A stretch of 32,550 bases of DNA from Chlamydiota bacterium (GTDB taxonomy: Bacteria; Chlamydiota; Chlamydiia; Chlamydiales; JACKPQ01). Shown here in pieces: positions 1-8,030 of the stretch. Both the position numbers and the translations under genes were made by a program. The stretch spans positions 1-32,550 of the forward strand of contig JAJFLZ010000036.1 in the NCBI GenBank assembly GCA_021772435.1, given 5' to 3'. The first letter of the stretch is position 1, and every line of letters starts with the position of its first letter. The notes beneath the pieces were generated by a model. It saw only the letters and a list, made by a program, of their open reading frames with translations. It did no database searches and had not been told where the DNA came from.

Positions 1-13
1 CAAGCCAAACTAA

Positions 14-183
14 TAACCTGAACTCTTTCGTTTTGATTGTTTAGATTCAGAGCAGATTAGATGACAGATTGTGCCATTTTTTGCGATTCTATAGCCAAGG
101 CGCTATAGATGAGCACAAAAAGGGTGCAAGATGGCGGCTAAAATGCCTGAAGATGAATGATATAAACGAAAGAGTTCAGGTTA
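14..183. repeat. 170-bp imperfect palindrome with 20-bp terminal inverted repeats (MITE-like)
   Basis: Positions 14-33 and 164-183 are perfect 20-bp inverted repeats. Exactly midway between them lies an 8-bp hairpin (88-95 paired with 102-109), so both share the same centre at 98.5. The flanks of the hairpin also resemble each other in inverted orientation, with mismatches and small shifts. No reading frame of note lies inside. The symmetry suggests a non-autonomous miniature element or a degenerate long palindrome; a bidirectional terminator for waaA and an off-window gene is the alternative. No clear target-site duplication is visible, and no transposase is present in the window. The outer end of the left arm recurs at 16068-16083. 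Confidence 0.6.
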
Positions 184-232
184 ATAATTTTGCGAAGTAT
201 TGAAGCATCGTCAATGCGTATCTAAAAAACGC

Positions 233-1369
233 TTACAATAACGCCTTTAGTGAAGTGTAGATTCGCAGACTCACACCTCGTAACTCTTTATCTAGATTAA
301 AAGCATTTTGACATACCATATCGTGATAGGTTGGGTCGGTGAGATGAGCCTCGACCTCATCTCTGAGCTCGTCTGCTTGTAGCTGTTTACCGGCGTTTGC
401 GTCTAGGACGAGGGCTGCTAGCTCTTCTTGCGCGTGCATGTGTGGTCCAAAGAGGACGGGAAGGCCGAGCTGGATGGGCTCTAGGATGTTGTGGCCGCCT
501 ATGGTGGGATTGAAGCTGCCGGCAACGATGGCAAGCTTGGATTTGGCATAGCATTTAGTGAGGGCGCCCATTTCGCAGATGGGGGTAGCCGCACGTGTTT
601 GCAAAAGTTTTTTTACTAGAGCAAAGCGTTCGGGATGACGCGGGACGATGAGAAGTTTGAGATGGGGGTAGCGTTTGGTGAGCGGCTCGAGAGCATTTAG
701 AATGAGCTCTTCTTCGCCGTGATGGGTCGAGCCGATGGTGACGGTAAAGTTTTCAGGTGCGGGCGTTAGGGTTGGAAGATCGAATTTGAGGTTGCCGCAG
801 ATGCGAGTTTGGATGCCAAGTGCTGCAAAGCGCTCTTGATAGGTTTTGTTTTGCACGAGAATGAGGTCTGCTTTTGAAAAAAGCGTTTTGGCAAAGGCTG
901 GGAGATATTTGTGGCGCAGATAAGAGCGTTTGGAAAGGATTGCTGAGACAATGGCAACAGGGCACGGAGCTTCATGCATGAAATTGAGCCAAAAATCAGA
1001 TTCGACGAGGATGAGAAGTTTGGGCCTAATTTGAGAAAAGGTTTTGCGCATCATCCAGCGGAAATCAAAGGGCAGAAAGATGTGCTGAGCATCCGGGAAG
1101 AGGTTTTTAGCAGTTGCGTGACCGGTTTCGGTAGTGCTAGAGATGATGAGGTCGTAGGATTTTAGGTGGGGCAAGAGTGTTGATGCGGCTTTGGTCTCGC
1201 CTACCGAGCAGGCGTGGATCCAAATGAGGGGTTTTGCGGGCTGGAAGAGTTTGGGGATTTTAAAACGGGAAAGAAGTCCCCTTTTGCCGTAGCGCAATTT
1301 TTGGTAGAGAATTTTAGGTAGGTAGAAAAGGACTAGTATGTAGAGAGCGCTATTATAGAGCAGTCTCAT
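233..1369 (-). CDS. waaA: 3-deoxy-D-manno-octulosonic acid (Kdo) transferase
   Basis: This glycosyltransferase (GT30 family) moves Kdo from CMP-Kdo onto lipid A precursor at the inner membrane, building the chlamydial LPS core. Residues 48-60 carry the family motif with the SVGE glutamate at residue 58 (the putative general base). Later come STHHGEEE (214-221), PRHPERF (243-249) and GGHNILEP (291-298), the CMP-Kdo side of the C-terminal Rossmann domain. An N-terminal hydrophobic segment (about 8-22) fits a membrane anchor. At 378 residues it is shorter than Chlamydia WaaA (about 430), closer to other bacteria. Its ATG overlaps the leuS TGA (ATGA), so it is probably translationally coupled to leuS. 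Whether it adds one, two or three Kdo residues cannot be read from the sequence. Confidence 0.95.
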   Translation of the reverse strand: MRLLYNSALYILVLFYLPKILYQKLRYGKRGLLSRFKIPKLFQPAKPLIWIHACSVGETKAASTLLPHLKSYDLIISSTTETGHATAKNLFPDAQHIFLPFDFRWMMRKTFSQIRPKLLILVESDFWLNFMHEAPCPVAIVSAILSKRSYLRHKYLPAFAKTLFSKADLILVQNKTYQERFAALGIQTRICGNLKFDLPTLTPAPENFTVTIGSTHHGEEELILNALEPLTKRYPHLKLLIVPRHPERFALVKKLLQTRAATPICEMGALTKCYAKSKLAIVAGSFNPTIGGHNILEPIQLGLPVLFGPHMHAQEELAALVLDANAGKQLQADELRDEVEAHLTDPTYHDMVCQNAFNLDKELRGVSLRIYTSLKALL

Positions 1370-3924
1370 TTGACAACGAGGTTTAGGAGTTTGTCTGGTA
1401 CGTAGATGATTTTTACAATCGTGCCAGTTAGGTAACGTTCAGCTAGCGGCTCTTTTTTGACAAATTCAAGCAGCTGATCTTCGGTTTGGCCTTTTGGCAA
1501 ATCAAACTTGCCGCGCACTTTACCGTTGATCTGGATAATGTAGGTAGCTGAGTCTTCAGTTAGATAGTCAGGGTTGGCCTCTGGAAAAGGCGCTCTAGAT
1601 AGGTGTTCGGTGTTGCCAAGACGCTTCCAGCATTCTTCGGCTATGTGCGGCGCAAATGGATAGAGGCATTGCACAGCCATGGAAAGAGCTGATTTGGGGT
1701 AGGTTTTAAGCTGCATCATGCCGTTGACAAATTCCATCATTTTGGAAATGGCGGTGTTGTAGAGCATTTGTTCAATGTCTTTTTGGGCGCCGTGGGCAAG
1801 CTTATGAGCAAGTTTAGTTGCATCTAGATCTTCATCGTCTGTGACTTTATCTGATGTCACAAGTTCCCAAAAGCGATTGAGAAAACGCTGACAGCCTGAG
1901 ACAGCATCAGAATCCCAGAGTTTTTCTTTGTCAAACGGGCCCATGAACATCTCGTATAGGCGCAAGGTGTCAGCGCCGTGCGAGGCGACAATTTCATCAG
2001 GTGTGACACCGTTGAGCTTGGATTTGGACATTTTTTCAACGAGCGCACCAACCTGCTTGCCAGAAGGGATGTGGAAGTACTCCCCTTCTCGTTGTTCAAC
2101 TTCCTGTGGATCGACATAACCACCTTCAGGAAATTTGTAGGCCATGGCAGTCACTAAGCCTTGATTGCGCAGGGCTTTGAATGGCTCTTTGGAAGTGAGG
2201 TAACCGAGGTCGTGCAAAACTTTGTGCCAAAAACGGGCGTAGAGCAGGTGCAAAACAGCGTGTTCAATTCCGCCGATGTACATATCAACCGGCAGCCAGT
2301 ATTTTTCAGCGTCTTTTGACCAAGCCTCATTGTCATTATGGGGGTCGCAGTAGCGGATGTAGTACCAGCAAGAGCCGGCCCATTGCGGCATTGTGTTTGT
2401 CTCGCGTAGGGCTTTTTTGCCGGTTTTAGGATCAAGTGTCTCCACCCATTCGGTGACTTTTGCTAAGGGACTATTGCCATCTTCGGCAGGTTTGTAATCG
2501 GTCAGCTCAGGTGGCGACAGCGGCAGCTCATCTAACTCGAGCGCGCGCTTTGTGCCGTCGGCAAAATGTAAAATTGGAATCGGCTCGCCCCAATAGCGCT
2601 GGCGAGAAAAGATCCAGTCGCGCAGCTTGTAGCTGGTTGCCGGTTTGCCGCAGCCCTTTTCTTCTAGCCAATCGGCGATTTTCTCTTTGGCTTCGGTAAT
2701 ATTTAAGCCATTAAAGGAGTCGCTGTTGATTAAAAGTCCTGCGCCGGATGCGCAGCGCTTGCCAGCTAGCACCTCGAGACGCACATCCTCAAACGTTAAG
2801 TCTGTTGGCATGTCCTCTGGCTCTTCTTGCAGATCGTAAACGGGCTTGATGGGCAAATCGTATTTATGAGCAAATTCAAAGTCCCGCTCATCGTGCGCGG
2901 GAACAGCCATCACAGCACCGGTGCCGTAGCCCATGAGCACGTAGTCGGCAATCCAGATGGGGATGAGCTCGCCAGTTGCTGGATGGGTAGCGTAGGCCCC
3001 AGTAAAGACGCCTGATTTGTCTTTGTTAAGATCAGTGCGCTCTAGATCGCTTTTGGCAGCCGTTTCTTCTTTGTAGGCTTGAATATGTGGCTTTTGTTCA
3101 TCTGTAGTGATCGTGGGAATTAAAGGATGTTCTGGAGAAAGAACGAGGAAAGAGGCTCCAAAAAGCGTGTCGTGGCGGGTGGTGTAGACGCTGATGGGTT
3201 GATTTGTGACGTTTTCTAAAAATGTGACGGTGGCGCCTTGGCTCTTGCCAATCCATGTGCGCTGAATACGTTTTAGGTGTTCTGGCCAGTCAAGATCGTC
3301 CAAATCGTTAATGAGCTGCTCAGCATATTCAGTGATTTTGAGGATCCATTGACGCAAAGGCCTGCGCTCGACTGGATGTCCCCCTTCGACCGATCTGCCA
3401 TTATCTACCTCTTCGTTAGCTAAAACGCAGCGCAGCGCTGGGCAGTAGTTGACAAGGATCTCTGCCTCGTAGGCAAGACCTTTTTCAAAAAGCTTGGTAA
3501 AAATCCATTGCGTCCATTTGTAGTATTCAGGGCTGCTGGTCGTGATCTCGCGATCCCAATCGTAGGAAAAACCGAGCGATTTGAGCTGGCGGCGATAGGT
3601 GTTAATATTTTCAATGGTCGTTTGAGCTGGATGCGTCCCCGTGCGGATGGCATATTGTTCAGCTGGCAGACCAAAGCTATCCCAGCCCATCGGATGAAGC
3701 ACATTAAAACCTTTCTGCCACTTATACCTAGCGATGATGTCAGCAGCGGTATAGCCTGTGACGTGACCCACGTGCAGTCCAGAGCCCGATGGATACGGCA
3801 GCATACTCAAAACGTAGTATTTGGGCTTATCTGAGTCGTTTGTTGCGTGGTAAGTTTTGTTGTTTTCCCAAAACTTTTGCCACTTCGCATCGATCGCTTT
3901 ATGGTCGTACTTTGGCTGAGTCAT
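1366..3924 (-). CDS. leuS: leucyl-tRNA synthetase
   Basis: This class I aminoacyl-tRNA synthetase charges tRNA-Leu with leucine in the cytoplasm. The HIGH-type motif is HVGH at residues 51-54 and the KMSKS loop is at 631-635. A long CP1 insertion between them (about 220-420) should be the editing domain, containing a GTGAVMAVPAHDERDFEFA-type stretch typical of LeuRS editing sites. The 852-residue length is normal for bacterial LeuRS. The tRNA-binding C-terminal extension ends in LLNLVVK. The start is the ATG at 3924; the purine-rich AGAGGT upstream sits only about one base away, so it is not an ideal ribosome site. It is the first gene of a leuS-waaA pair, an order also found in Chlamydia, and is divergent from the gene at 4021. 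Confidence 0.97.
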   Translation of the reverse strand: MTQPKYDHKAIDAKWQKFWENNKTYHATNDSDKPKYYVLSMLPYPSGSGLHVGHVTGYTAADIIARYKWQKGFNVLHPMGWDSFGLPAEQYAIRTGTHPAQTTIENINTYRRQLKSLGFSYDWDREITTSSPEYYKWTQWIFTKLFEKGLAYEAEILVNYCPALRCVLANEEVDNGRSVEGGHPVERRPLRQWILKITEYAEQLINDLDDLDWPEHLKRIQRTWIGKSQGATVTFLENVTNQPISVYTTRHDTLFGASFLVLSPEHPLIPTITTDEQKPHIQAYKEETAAKSDLERTDLNKDKSGVFTGAYATHPATGELIPIWIADYVLMGYGTGAVMAVPAHDERDFEFAHKYDLPIKPVYDLQEEPEDMPTDLTFEDVRLEVLAGKRCASGAGLLINSDSFNGLNITEAKEKIADWLEEKGCGKPATSYKLRDWIFSRQRYWGEPIPILHFADGTKRALELDELPLSPPELTDYKPAEDGNSPLAKVTEWVETLDPKTGKKALRETNTMPQWAGSCWYYIRYCDPHNDNEAWSKDAEKYWLPVDMYIGGIEHAVLHLLYARFWHKVLHDLGYLTSKEPFKALRNQGLVTAMAYKFPEGGYVDPQEVEQREGEYFHIPSGKQVGALVEKMSKSKLNGVTPDEIVASHGADTLRLYEMFMGPFDKEKLWDSDAVSGCQRFLNRFWELVTSDKVTDDEDLDATKLAHKLAHGAQKDIEQMLYNTAISKMMEFVNGMMQLKTYPKSALSMAVQCLYPFAPHIAEECWKRLGNTEHLSRAPFPEANPDYLTEDSATYIIQINGKVRGKFDLPKGQTEDQLLEFVKKEPLAERYLTGTIVKIIYVPDKLLNLVVK

Positions 3925-3984
3925 ACCTCTAGATTAACATCTAAAACAAATTTTGGGATAGGCTAAAATATTTTTTATTTCTTC

Positions 3985-4013
3985 TTGCAACAATTGATCA
4001 AACAGTTTAGACT
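3985..4013 (+). promoter_or_regulatory. candidate sigma-66/sigma-70-type promoter
   Basis: TTGCAA (3985-3990), a 17-base spacer and TAGACT (4008-4013) resemble a housekeeping promoter, with 4/6 matches in each box. Transcription would start close to the ATG at 4021, giving a leaderless or nearly leaderless message. This also argues against the TTG at 3985 being the translation start. Confidence 0.4.
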
Positions 4014-4020
4014 GGGCGTT

Positions 4021-5451
4021 ATGAGCGATACAACCTACTCGAAAAACAAAGTCGATTTAGCCGATTATGATTATGCCGAGGATATCGAAAGGCGCCTTAT
4101 TCTCTCCGATCTAGATCAGGTGGAATTTGAGGTGCTAGAAGAGATTTTATACAGCCCCGTCAAGTTCCCCATTGACCGCATCACCAAAAATTTAGACCTA
4201 AAAAAAGCTATTGTCGCTCCTATATTGGATAAACTGACTACAGCTCGCCTGCTCAGCGTTGAAGGTGATGAGGTGATTGTCAATAAAGAGATTCGTAAAA
4301 CATACGAGCGCGATTTCGGTAAATTTGAAGAAATTCCAGGGATTGAATCGCTGCGCGCTATGCTTAAACGGGTGCCTATCCACGTTTTGCCCAATTGGTA
4401 TGCTATCCCCCGCTGTTCGGACAACATTTTTGAATCGATTATCGATAAATTTTTAAGTACACCGCAAAAATTTCAACGCTACTTACTTGAGCTCAACTTC
4501 TCAGATCCAAATACTTCCTATATCATTCAAGATCTCATGAAATCGCCCGACTACAAAGTGCCATCCAAAACCATCATGGAAAAATACGATCTTGGTAAGG
4601 AACAATTTGAAGAGATCATGCTCTATCTCGAGTTCAATTTTGTTTGCTGCCTTACCTACGAAAGCGATGGAGAGCGCTGGTATGAAGTGGTTACATTTTT
4701 TAATGAATGGCGTGATTATCTCCTCTTTATCAAAAAAGGGACTCCAAAACCCATTCGCGATCTAAGCAAAATACGCAAAATTCGGCCCTCCGATTTTGCT
4801 TTCGTCGAGGATATGGGAACAATTTTGAACCTGGCTTCAAAAGCTAACTATGAGGTCGATGCAGGGTTTTGCTACACATTTGATGAGGATGCTCAAACTA
4901 AAATCGCTCAGCGCTGCGGTGGCTTTAACCTAGCATCTAGCGAAGATAAAGAAAGGTTTAAGCATTATATTCACCGTATTGTCGACAAATTGCTCACATT
5001 GGAACTGGCTAGGCTAGAAGATGGGGTTTTAAAGCCGATCGAAGATGGCTTTGAGTGGCTTGGAATGGCTCCTGACAAGCGCGCCCTAGAGCTCCACCGC
5101 CATCCACTCAACCGATTAACGTGCGAAAAGTTAAGCAAAGAAATCATTAATGAGCGCAACATCCGTTCTGCTGAAAAATGCATCGCCTCTATTGTCGATA
5201 CGGGTTGGGTCTATCTAGATGAATTTTTAAAAGGCATGATTGTGCCTCTGACCGATGAAATGCAAATCTCTTTAGAGCAAAAAGGACGTCACTGGAAATA
5301 CACAATGCCGAATTACTCTGAAGATGAGCATACTTTTGTGGCAGCTGTGATTACCGAATGGCTCTTTGAATGCGCGATCGTCTCCAGTGGTACAGTTGAT
5401 GGCAGGCCATGCTTTTGTGTGACATCCTTTGGCCAAACCTTCTATGACTAA
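4021..5451 (+). CDS. hypothetical protein with several winged-helix-like segments
   Basis: I do not recognise this 476-residue soluble protein. The frame is open from a TTG at 3985, but ATG 4021 (MSDTTYSKN) is the more natural start. No signal peptide or membrane segment is visible. At least three stretches have the helix-helix-helix-strand look of winged-helix domains: about residues 28-90 (ends in a V-x-G-D-E-V-I-V wing), about 150-225, and about 360-430 (HRHPLNRLTCEKLSKEI then IVDTGWVYLDE). Such repeats suggest a DNA- or RNA-binding or protein-scaffold role, but that is inference from pattern alone. Its stop codon overlaps the smpB start by 8 bases, so the two are probably co-translated. 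No Shine-Dalgarno sequence precedes the ATG; see the promoter at 3985. Confidence 0.8.
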   Translation: MSDTTYSKNKVDLADYDYAEDIERRLILSDLDQVEFEVLEEILYSPVKFPIDRITKNLDLKKAIVAPILDKLTTARLLSVEGDEVIVNKEIRKTYERDFGKFEEIPGIESLRAMLKRVPIHVLPNWYAIPRCSDNIFESIIDKFLSTPQKFQRYLLELNFSDPNTSYIIQDLMKSPDYKVPSKTIMEKYDLGKEQFEEIMLYLEFNFVCCLTYESDGERWYEVVTFFNEWRDYLLFIKKGTPKPIRDLSKIRKIRPSDFAFVEDMGTILNLASKANYEVDAGFCYTFDEDAQTKIAQRCGGFNLASSEDKERFKHYIHRIVDKLLTLELARLEDGVLKPIEDGFEWLGMAPDKRALELHRHPLNRLTCEKLSKEIINERNIRSAEKCIASIVDTGWVYLDEFLKGMIVPLTDEMQISLEQKGRHWKYTMPNYSEDEHTFVAAVITEWLFECAIVSSGTVDGRPCFCVTSFGQTFYD

Positions 5452-5887
5452 TCTTTGTGAGAATCGCAAGGCGCGATTTGATTACGAAATACTTGAAACA
5501 TTCGAAGCTGGCTTGGCACTCCTTGGCACTGAGATCAAGTCTCTGCGCTCCCACGGCGGCAGCATCGCTGAGAGCTATATCATCATTCACAAGGGCGAAG
5601 CTTACCTCAAAAACGCCACCATTGCTCCTTACGCCTTTGGCGGTGCAGCCTTCAACCACGAAGAAAAGCGAGAGCGCAAGCTCCTCTTACACAAAAACGA
5701 AATCGAACAATTGCACAAGGCTATCCAAGAAAAAGGCTTAACTGTCATTCCCCTATCCATCTTCCTCAAAAAAGGGCTTGCCAAGCTCAAAATCGCCATC
5801 GGTAGAGGTAAAAAAGCGCACGACAAGCGCTCCGACATCAAAAAAAGAGAAGCCGAGCGCGAAATCTCTAGAGCCATGAAGAATTAA
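5444..5887 (+). CDS. smpB: SsrA-binding protein SmpB
   Basis: SmpB binds tmRNA and delivers it to stalled ribosomes for trans-translation. The 147-residue sequence carries the hallmark NRKARFDYEILETFEAGLAL followed by GTEIKSLR, then FNHEEKRERKLLLHK and the C-terminal GRGKKAHDKR followed by an R/K-rich tail that folds in the ribosomal decoding centre. The frame extends upstream to a TTG at 5429, but the ATG at 5444 is preferred: it overlaps the preceding gene's TAA in ATGACTAA, implying coupling, and leaves a normal-length SmpB. In Chlamydia smpB lies next to dnaN and recF; here about 2.1 kb of other genes separates them. The partner ssrA RNA is not in this window. Confidence 0.96.
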   Translation: MTNLCENRKARFDYEILETFEAGLALLGTEIKSLRSHGGSIAESYIIIHKGEAYLKNATIAPYAFGGAAFNHEEKRERKLLLHKNEIEQLHKAIQEKGLTVIPLSIFLKKGLAKLKIAIGRGKKAHDKRSDIKKREAEREISRAMKN

Positions 5888-5896
5888 GAAACTATG

Positions 5897-6547
5897 CTAT
5901 ATGTTGGTTTTAAGGGTTAAAAGTTGCTCGGTTTGCTCATTCTTCAGATGCACATCAAAATGATTTCTATAATGGCTCTCGTAAACAAAAATCACGCAAT
6001 TGAGGGCTTCATGAGGAGCAATTTTGACAACTTTTGCTCCTTTTCCTGCATAATCTCTGTCGATTTTACCATTGGCAATAGCTGAACTTGTTCCCTGGGC
6101 AATAGGTATACTTAGAACACCACCCGTTGCAATTAAGGATAGAGCCTCGCTACTACCGGGCGTATCTGACATCATCAACGCTGGAGGAAGGAGAAGAAAT
6201 GAAATCGCCGAAGAGATCGCAGTCCGAGCAAGAGTCGACGAATGGATTTTATCGGCAACATCTTCAGCGGCTGCTAATGTTAAGCCTACATTATATGGAT
6301 CAAAAACATAGGTTTGATCACTATTGTTCTCAATGTAGAGTTGAACTGGCTGAATGCCTTTTTTTAATAGATTTTTTCCCAAATATGATTTTGATTCTTC
6401 AGCAGAAAAAGCTTTAGCTGCAATGCCAATATTATTTTTATTGGTCGTTATGCTCAACTCGCATAGCGGCCGGGCGCTATATCTGGCGCAAGATGTGAAC
6501 GAAATACTAACAACAGATAGTACAATAATATTTAACATTTTTTTCAT
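5897..6547 (-). CDS. putative lipoprotein of unknown function
   Basis: The 216-residue product starts MKKMLNIIVLSVVSISFTSC, a lysine n-region, a hydrophobic stretch and a lipobox ending at Cys20. It is therefore predicted to be lipidated and exported by the Lol/SPase II route. A second hydrophobic, proline-containing segment (about residues 112-128, SFLLLPPALMM) and a glycine-rich stretch around 140-155 could insert in or lie on a membrane. Residues about 70-100 (YIENNSDQTYVFDPYNVGL) read as an immunoglobulin-like beta segment. No family is recognised. It ends 9 bases from the convergent smpB stop. Its ATG is followed by a second in-frame ATG three codons later; either could serve. Confidence 0.8.
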   Translation of the reverse strand: MKKMLNIIVLSVVSISFTSCARYSARPLCELSITTNKNNIGIAAKAFSAEESKSYLGKNLLKKGIQPVQLYIENNSDQTYVFDPYNVGLTLAAAEDVADKIHSSTLARTAISSAISFLLLPPALMMSDTPGSSEALSLIATGGVLSIPIAQGTSSAIANGKIDRDYAGKGAKVVKIAPHEALNCVIFVYESHYRNHFDVHLKNEQTEQLLTLKTNI

Positions 6548-6594
6548 AATTAAACCTAATTTTTAAGTAAGTTTAAAGATAAGCTAAATAAAAA

Positions 6595-6903
6595 TCAAGA
6601 TTGCTTCATTTGATCAATGTCGGCTAGGACTTTGCTGCTGTTTTCTTTTGTCGGGTCTTGGATGTAAGTATTGAAATCTTTTGAGAGTTTGTCTTTGAGT
6701 GACTTGAGCTGCTCGTTAGCCAAGGCACTAGCAGACTTGCCCATCGCATCGAGCGATTTATTCATGGCTTTTTCATATTCGGTTTTTTGCGCTTGGAAAG
6801 TAGATTTTTCGTAGCCTTTGAAACTTTCTTCAAAGACGTTTACGCCTTGCTGATACTCTTGCTCATAGGAGGGCTCTTTTGGCTGCACTGGATCTGTTTC
6901 CAT
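6595..6903 (-). CDS. small, highly charged helical protein, unknown
   Basis: This 102-residue protein has no signal peptide or hydrophobic segment and is rich in Lys, Glu, Gln, Ser and Ala. From about residue 15 onward it should be almost entirely alpha-helical, possibly coiled coil, with a repetitive EYEKAMNKSLDAMGKSAS-type stretch. AGGA lies 8 bases before the ATG, a good ribosome site that supports real expression. It lies divergent from the barrel gene at 6963, with 59 bases between them. I cannot assign a function. A small type III secretion chaperone, an abundant developmental protein or an effector would all fit the size and charge, but nothing in the sequence selects among them. Confidence 0.65.
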   Translation of the reverse strand: METDPVQPKEPSYEQEYQQGVNVFEESFKGYEKSTFQAQKTEYEKAMNKSLDAMGKSASALANEQLKSLKDKLSKDFNTYIQDPTKENSSKVLADIDQMKQS

Positions 6904-6962
6904 GAATATTGTCCTAAAATTGTTTTTTGTCTTACAATTAGTTTTTACACATTTGAGGGATT

Positions 6963-7976
6963 ATGTTGCAAAAAGTTATTTTAGGCATTTGTTTATCGGG
7001 AGCTCTAATTGCGCAAGAGCCGCCAGCTACCAGAGAGCAGATCGAACAGGAGCTTTTATCCGCCCAAAGGGATTTTCAGACAGCGCAAGAGATGTTTATT
7101 CCCTACTACACAGGGCCGCTGATCACAGGCTCTGCTGAAAACGTGCCCAAAGGCAAAATCAACATTCAACCCTATCTATATAGCACCATCAATTATGCGG
7201 AATTCAACAACCACCGTCATTCTAAAAGCATCCCCAATATCTACGTGTTGAATCCCGTTTTTGTATTCCAGACAGGTATCACTACGTGGCTTGATTTTAC
7301 AATGATCCCAGCAGCGATTTTCAGCTGGCGGAAAGGTCAGTCGACGCAGCTATTTGGCGATTTGCCTGTCCAGTTTGGTTTTCAGATTCTCAACATGAGT
7401 GAAAAGGCGCCAGCTATTCGTTTTGTCGTCGGAGAAAGTTTTCCGACCGGTAAATATAATAAGCTAAGTAGAGCAAGAGCTGACATTTTATCATCGGGCG
7501 CTGGTGTCTATGCGACAACGCTTGGACTCAATATTAGCAAAATGTTTTGGTGGCAAGCTCTCCATCCTATCCGGATGAGACTTTCTACGCAGTACACGAT
7601 TCCGAATCAGGATGCGTACGTGCAAGGATTTAATGCATACGGTGGTGGCAAAGGCACAGCTGGCAGAATTGATGTAGGACAGAGTTTTGATGCTGACTTT
7701 GGTTTTGAGGTGAGCATCACGCAAAAGTGGGTGTTTGCAACGGATTTAGCCTATGAGTTTCAAGGCAAAAGTAAATTTAGAGGCAAACCCGGAACGATTG
7801 ATGGTGTGCCGGCACAAAACGGCGCTCCGTCTAGCGACAATTTGTCCATTGCACCGGCGATTGAATACAACCCCAACGACACTGGGGGGTTCATCGGTGG
7901 GATCTGGCTGCCCATCACTGGTCGCAACAGCACAAACTTTGTCTCGCTAGTCCTTTCCTACACGCAACTGTTTTGA
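6963..7976 (+). CDS. outer-membrane beta-barrel protein, Phenol_MetA_deg-like
   Basis: A signal peptide (MLQKVILGICLSGALIAQ, cleaved near residue 18) leads into about 320 residues of alternating, aromatic-rich beta strands that end in QLF, the C-terminal aromatic typical of BAM-inserted proteins. Landmarks are GPLITGSA (about 44), ESFPTGKY (about 158), a GFNAYGGGKGTAG turn (about 222) and LSIAPAIEYNPNDTGGFIGGIW (about 285). The same landmarks occur in the two barrels at 20948 and 21886, so these three are paralogs. The pattern resembles the MetA-pathway phenol-degradation outer-membrane family; that name does not prove substrate. A GAGGGA ribosome site precedes the ATG. It lies immediately upstream of dnaN, whose own promoter appears to start at this gene's stop. 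Confidence 0.8.
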   Translation: MLQKVILGICLSGALIAQEPPATREQIEQELLSAQRDFQTAQEMFIPYYTGPLITGSAENVPKGKINIQPYLYSTINYAEFNNHRHSKSIPNIYVLNPVFVFQTGITTWLDFTMIPAAIFSWRKGQSTQLFGDLPVQFGFQILNMSEKAPAIRFVVGESFPTGKYNKLSRARADILSSGAGVYATTLGLNISKMFWWQALHPIRMRLSTQYTIPNQDAYVQGFNAYGGGKGTAGRIDVGQSFDADFGFEVSITQKWVFATDLAYEFQGKSKFRGKPGTIDGVPAQNGAPSSDNLSIAPAIEYNPNDTGGFIGGIWLPITGRNSTNFVSLVLSYTQLF

Positions 7977-7977
7977 A

Positions 7978-8006
7978 TTGACACAGGATAATGGACACGG
8001 TATTGT
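7978..8006 (+). promoter_or_regulatory. dnaN promoter candidate
   Basis: A perfect TTGACA (7978-7983), 17 bases, then TATTGT (8001-8006) give a good housekeeping promoter two bases after the preceding stop codon. It should drive dnaN, with an AAAAAGGGA ribosome site at 8012-8020 ahead of the ATG at 8031. Confidence 0.65.
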
Positions 8007-8030
8007 ATAGCAAAAAGGGAGTTTTTTATC

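Noticed and set aside
1-232. Insertion sequence
   Set aside because: The palindrome has terminal inverted repeats but no transposase and no clear target duplication, so at most a non-autonomous element.
2460-2699. Plus-strand open frames within leuS and similar antisense frames in pgi, dnaN, recF and the protease gene
   Set aside because: They are shadows of strongly coding genes, with no ribosome sites and compositionally odd products.
3985-4020. TTG start extending the 4021 protein by 12 residues
   Set aside because: The extension overlaps a plausible promoter and gives an unremarkable sequence; ATG 4021 fits better.
5429-5443. TTG start for smpB
   Set aside because: An ATG five codons later overlaps the upstream stop codon and leaves a normal SmpB N-terminus.
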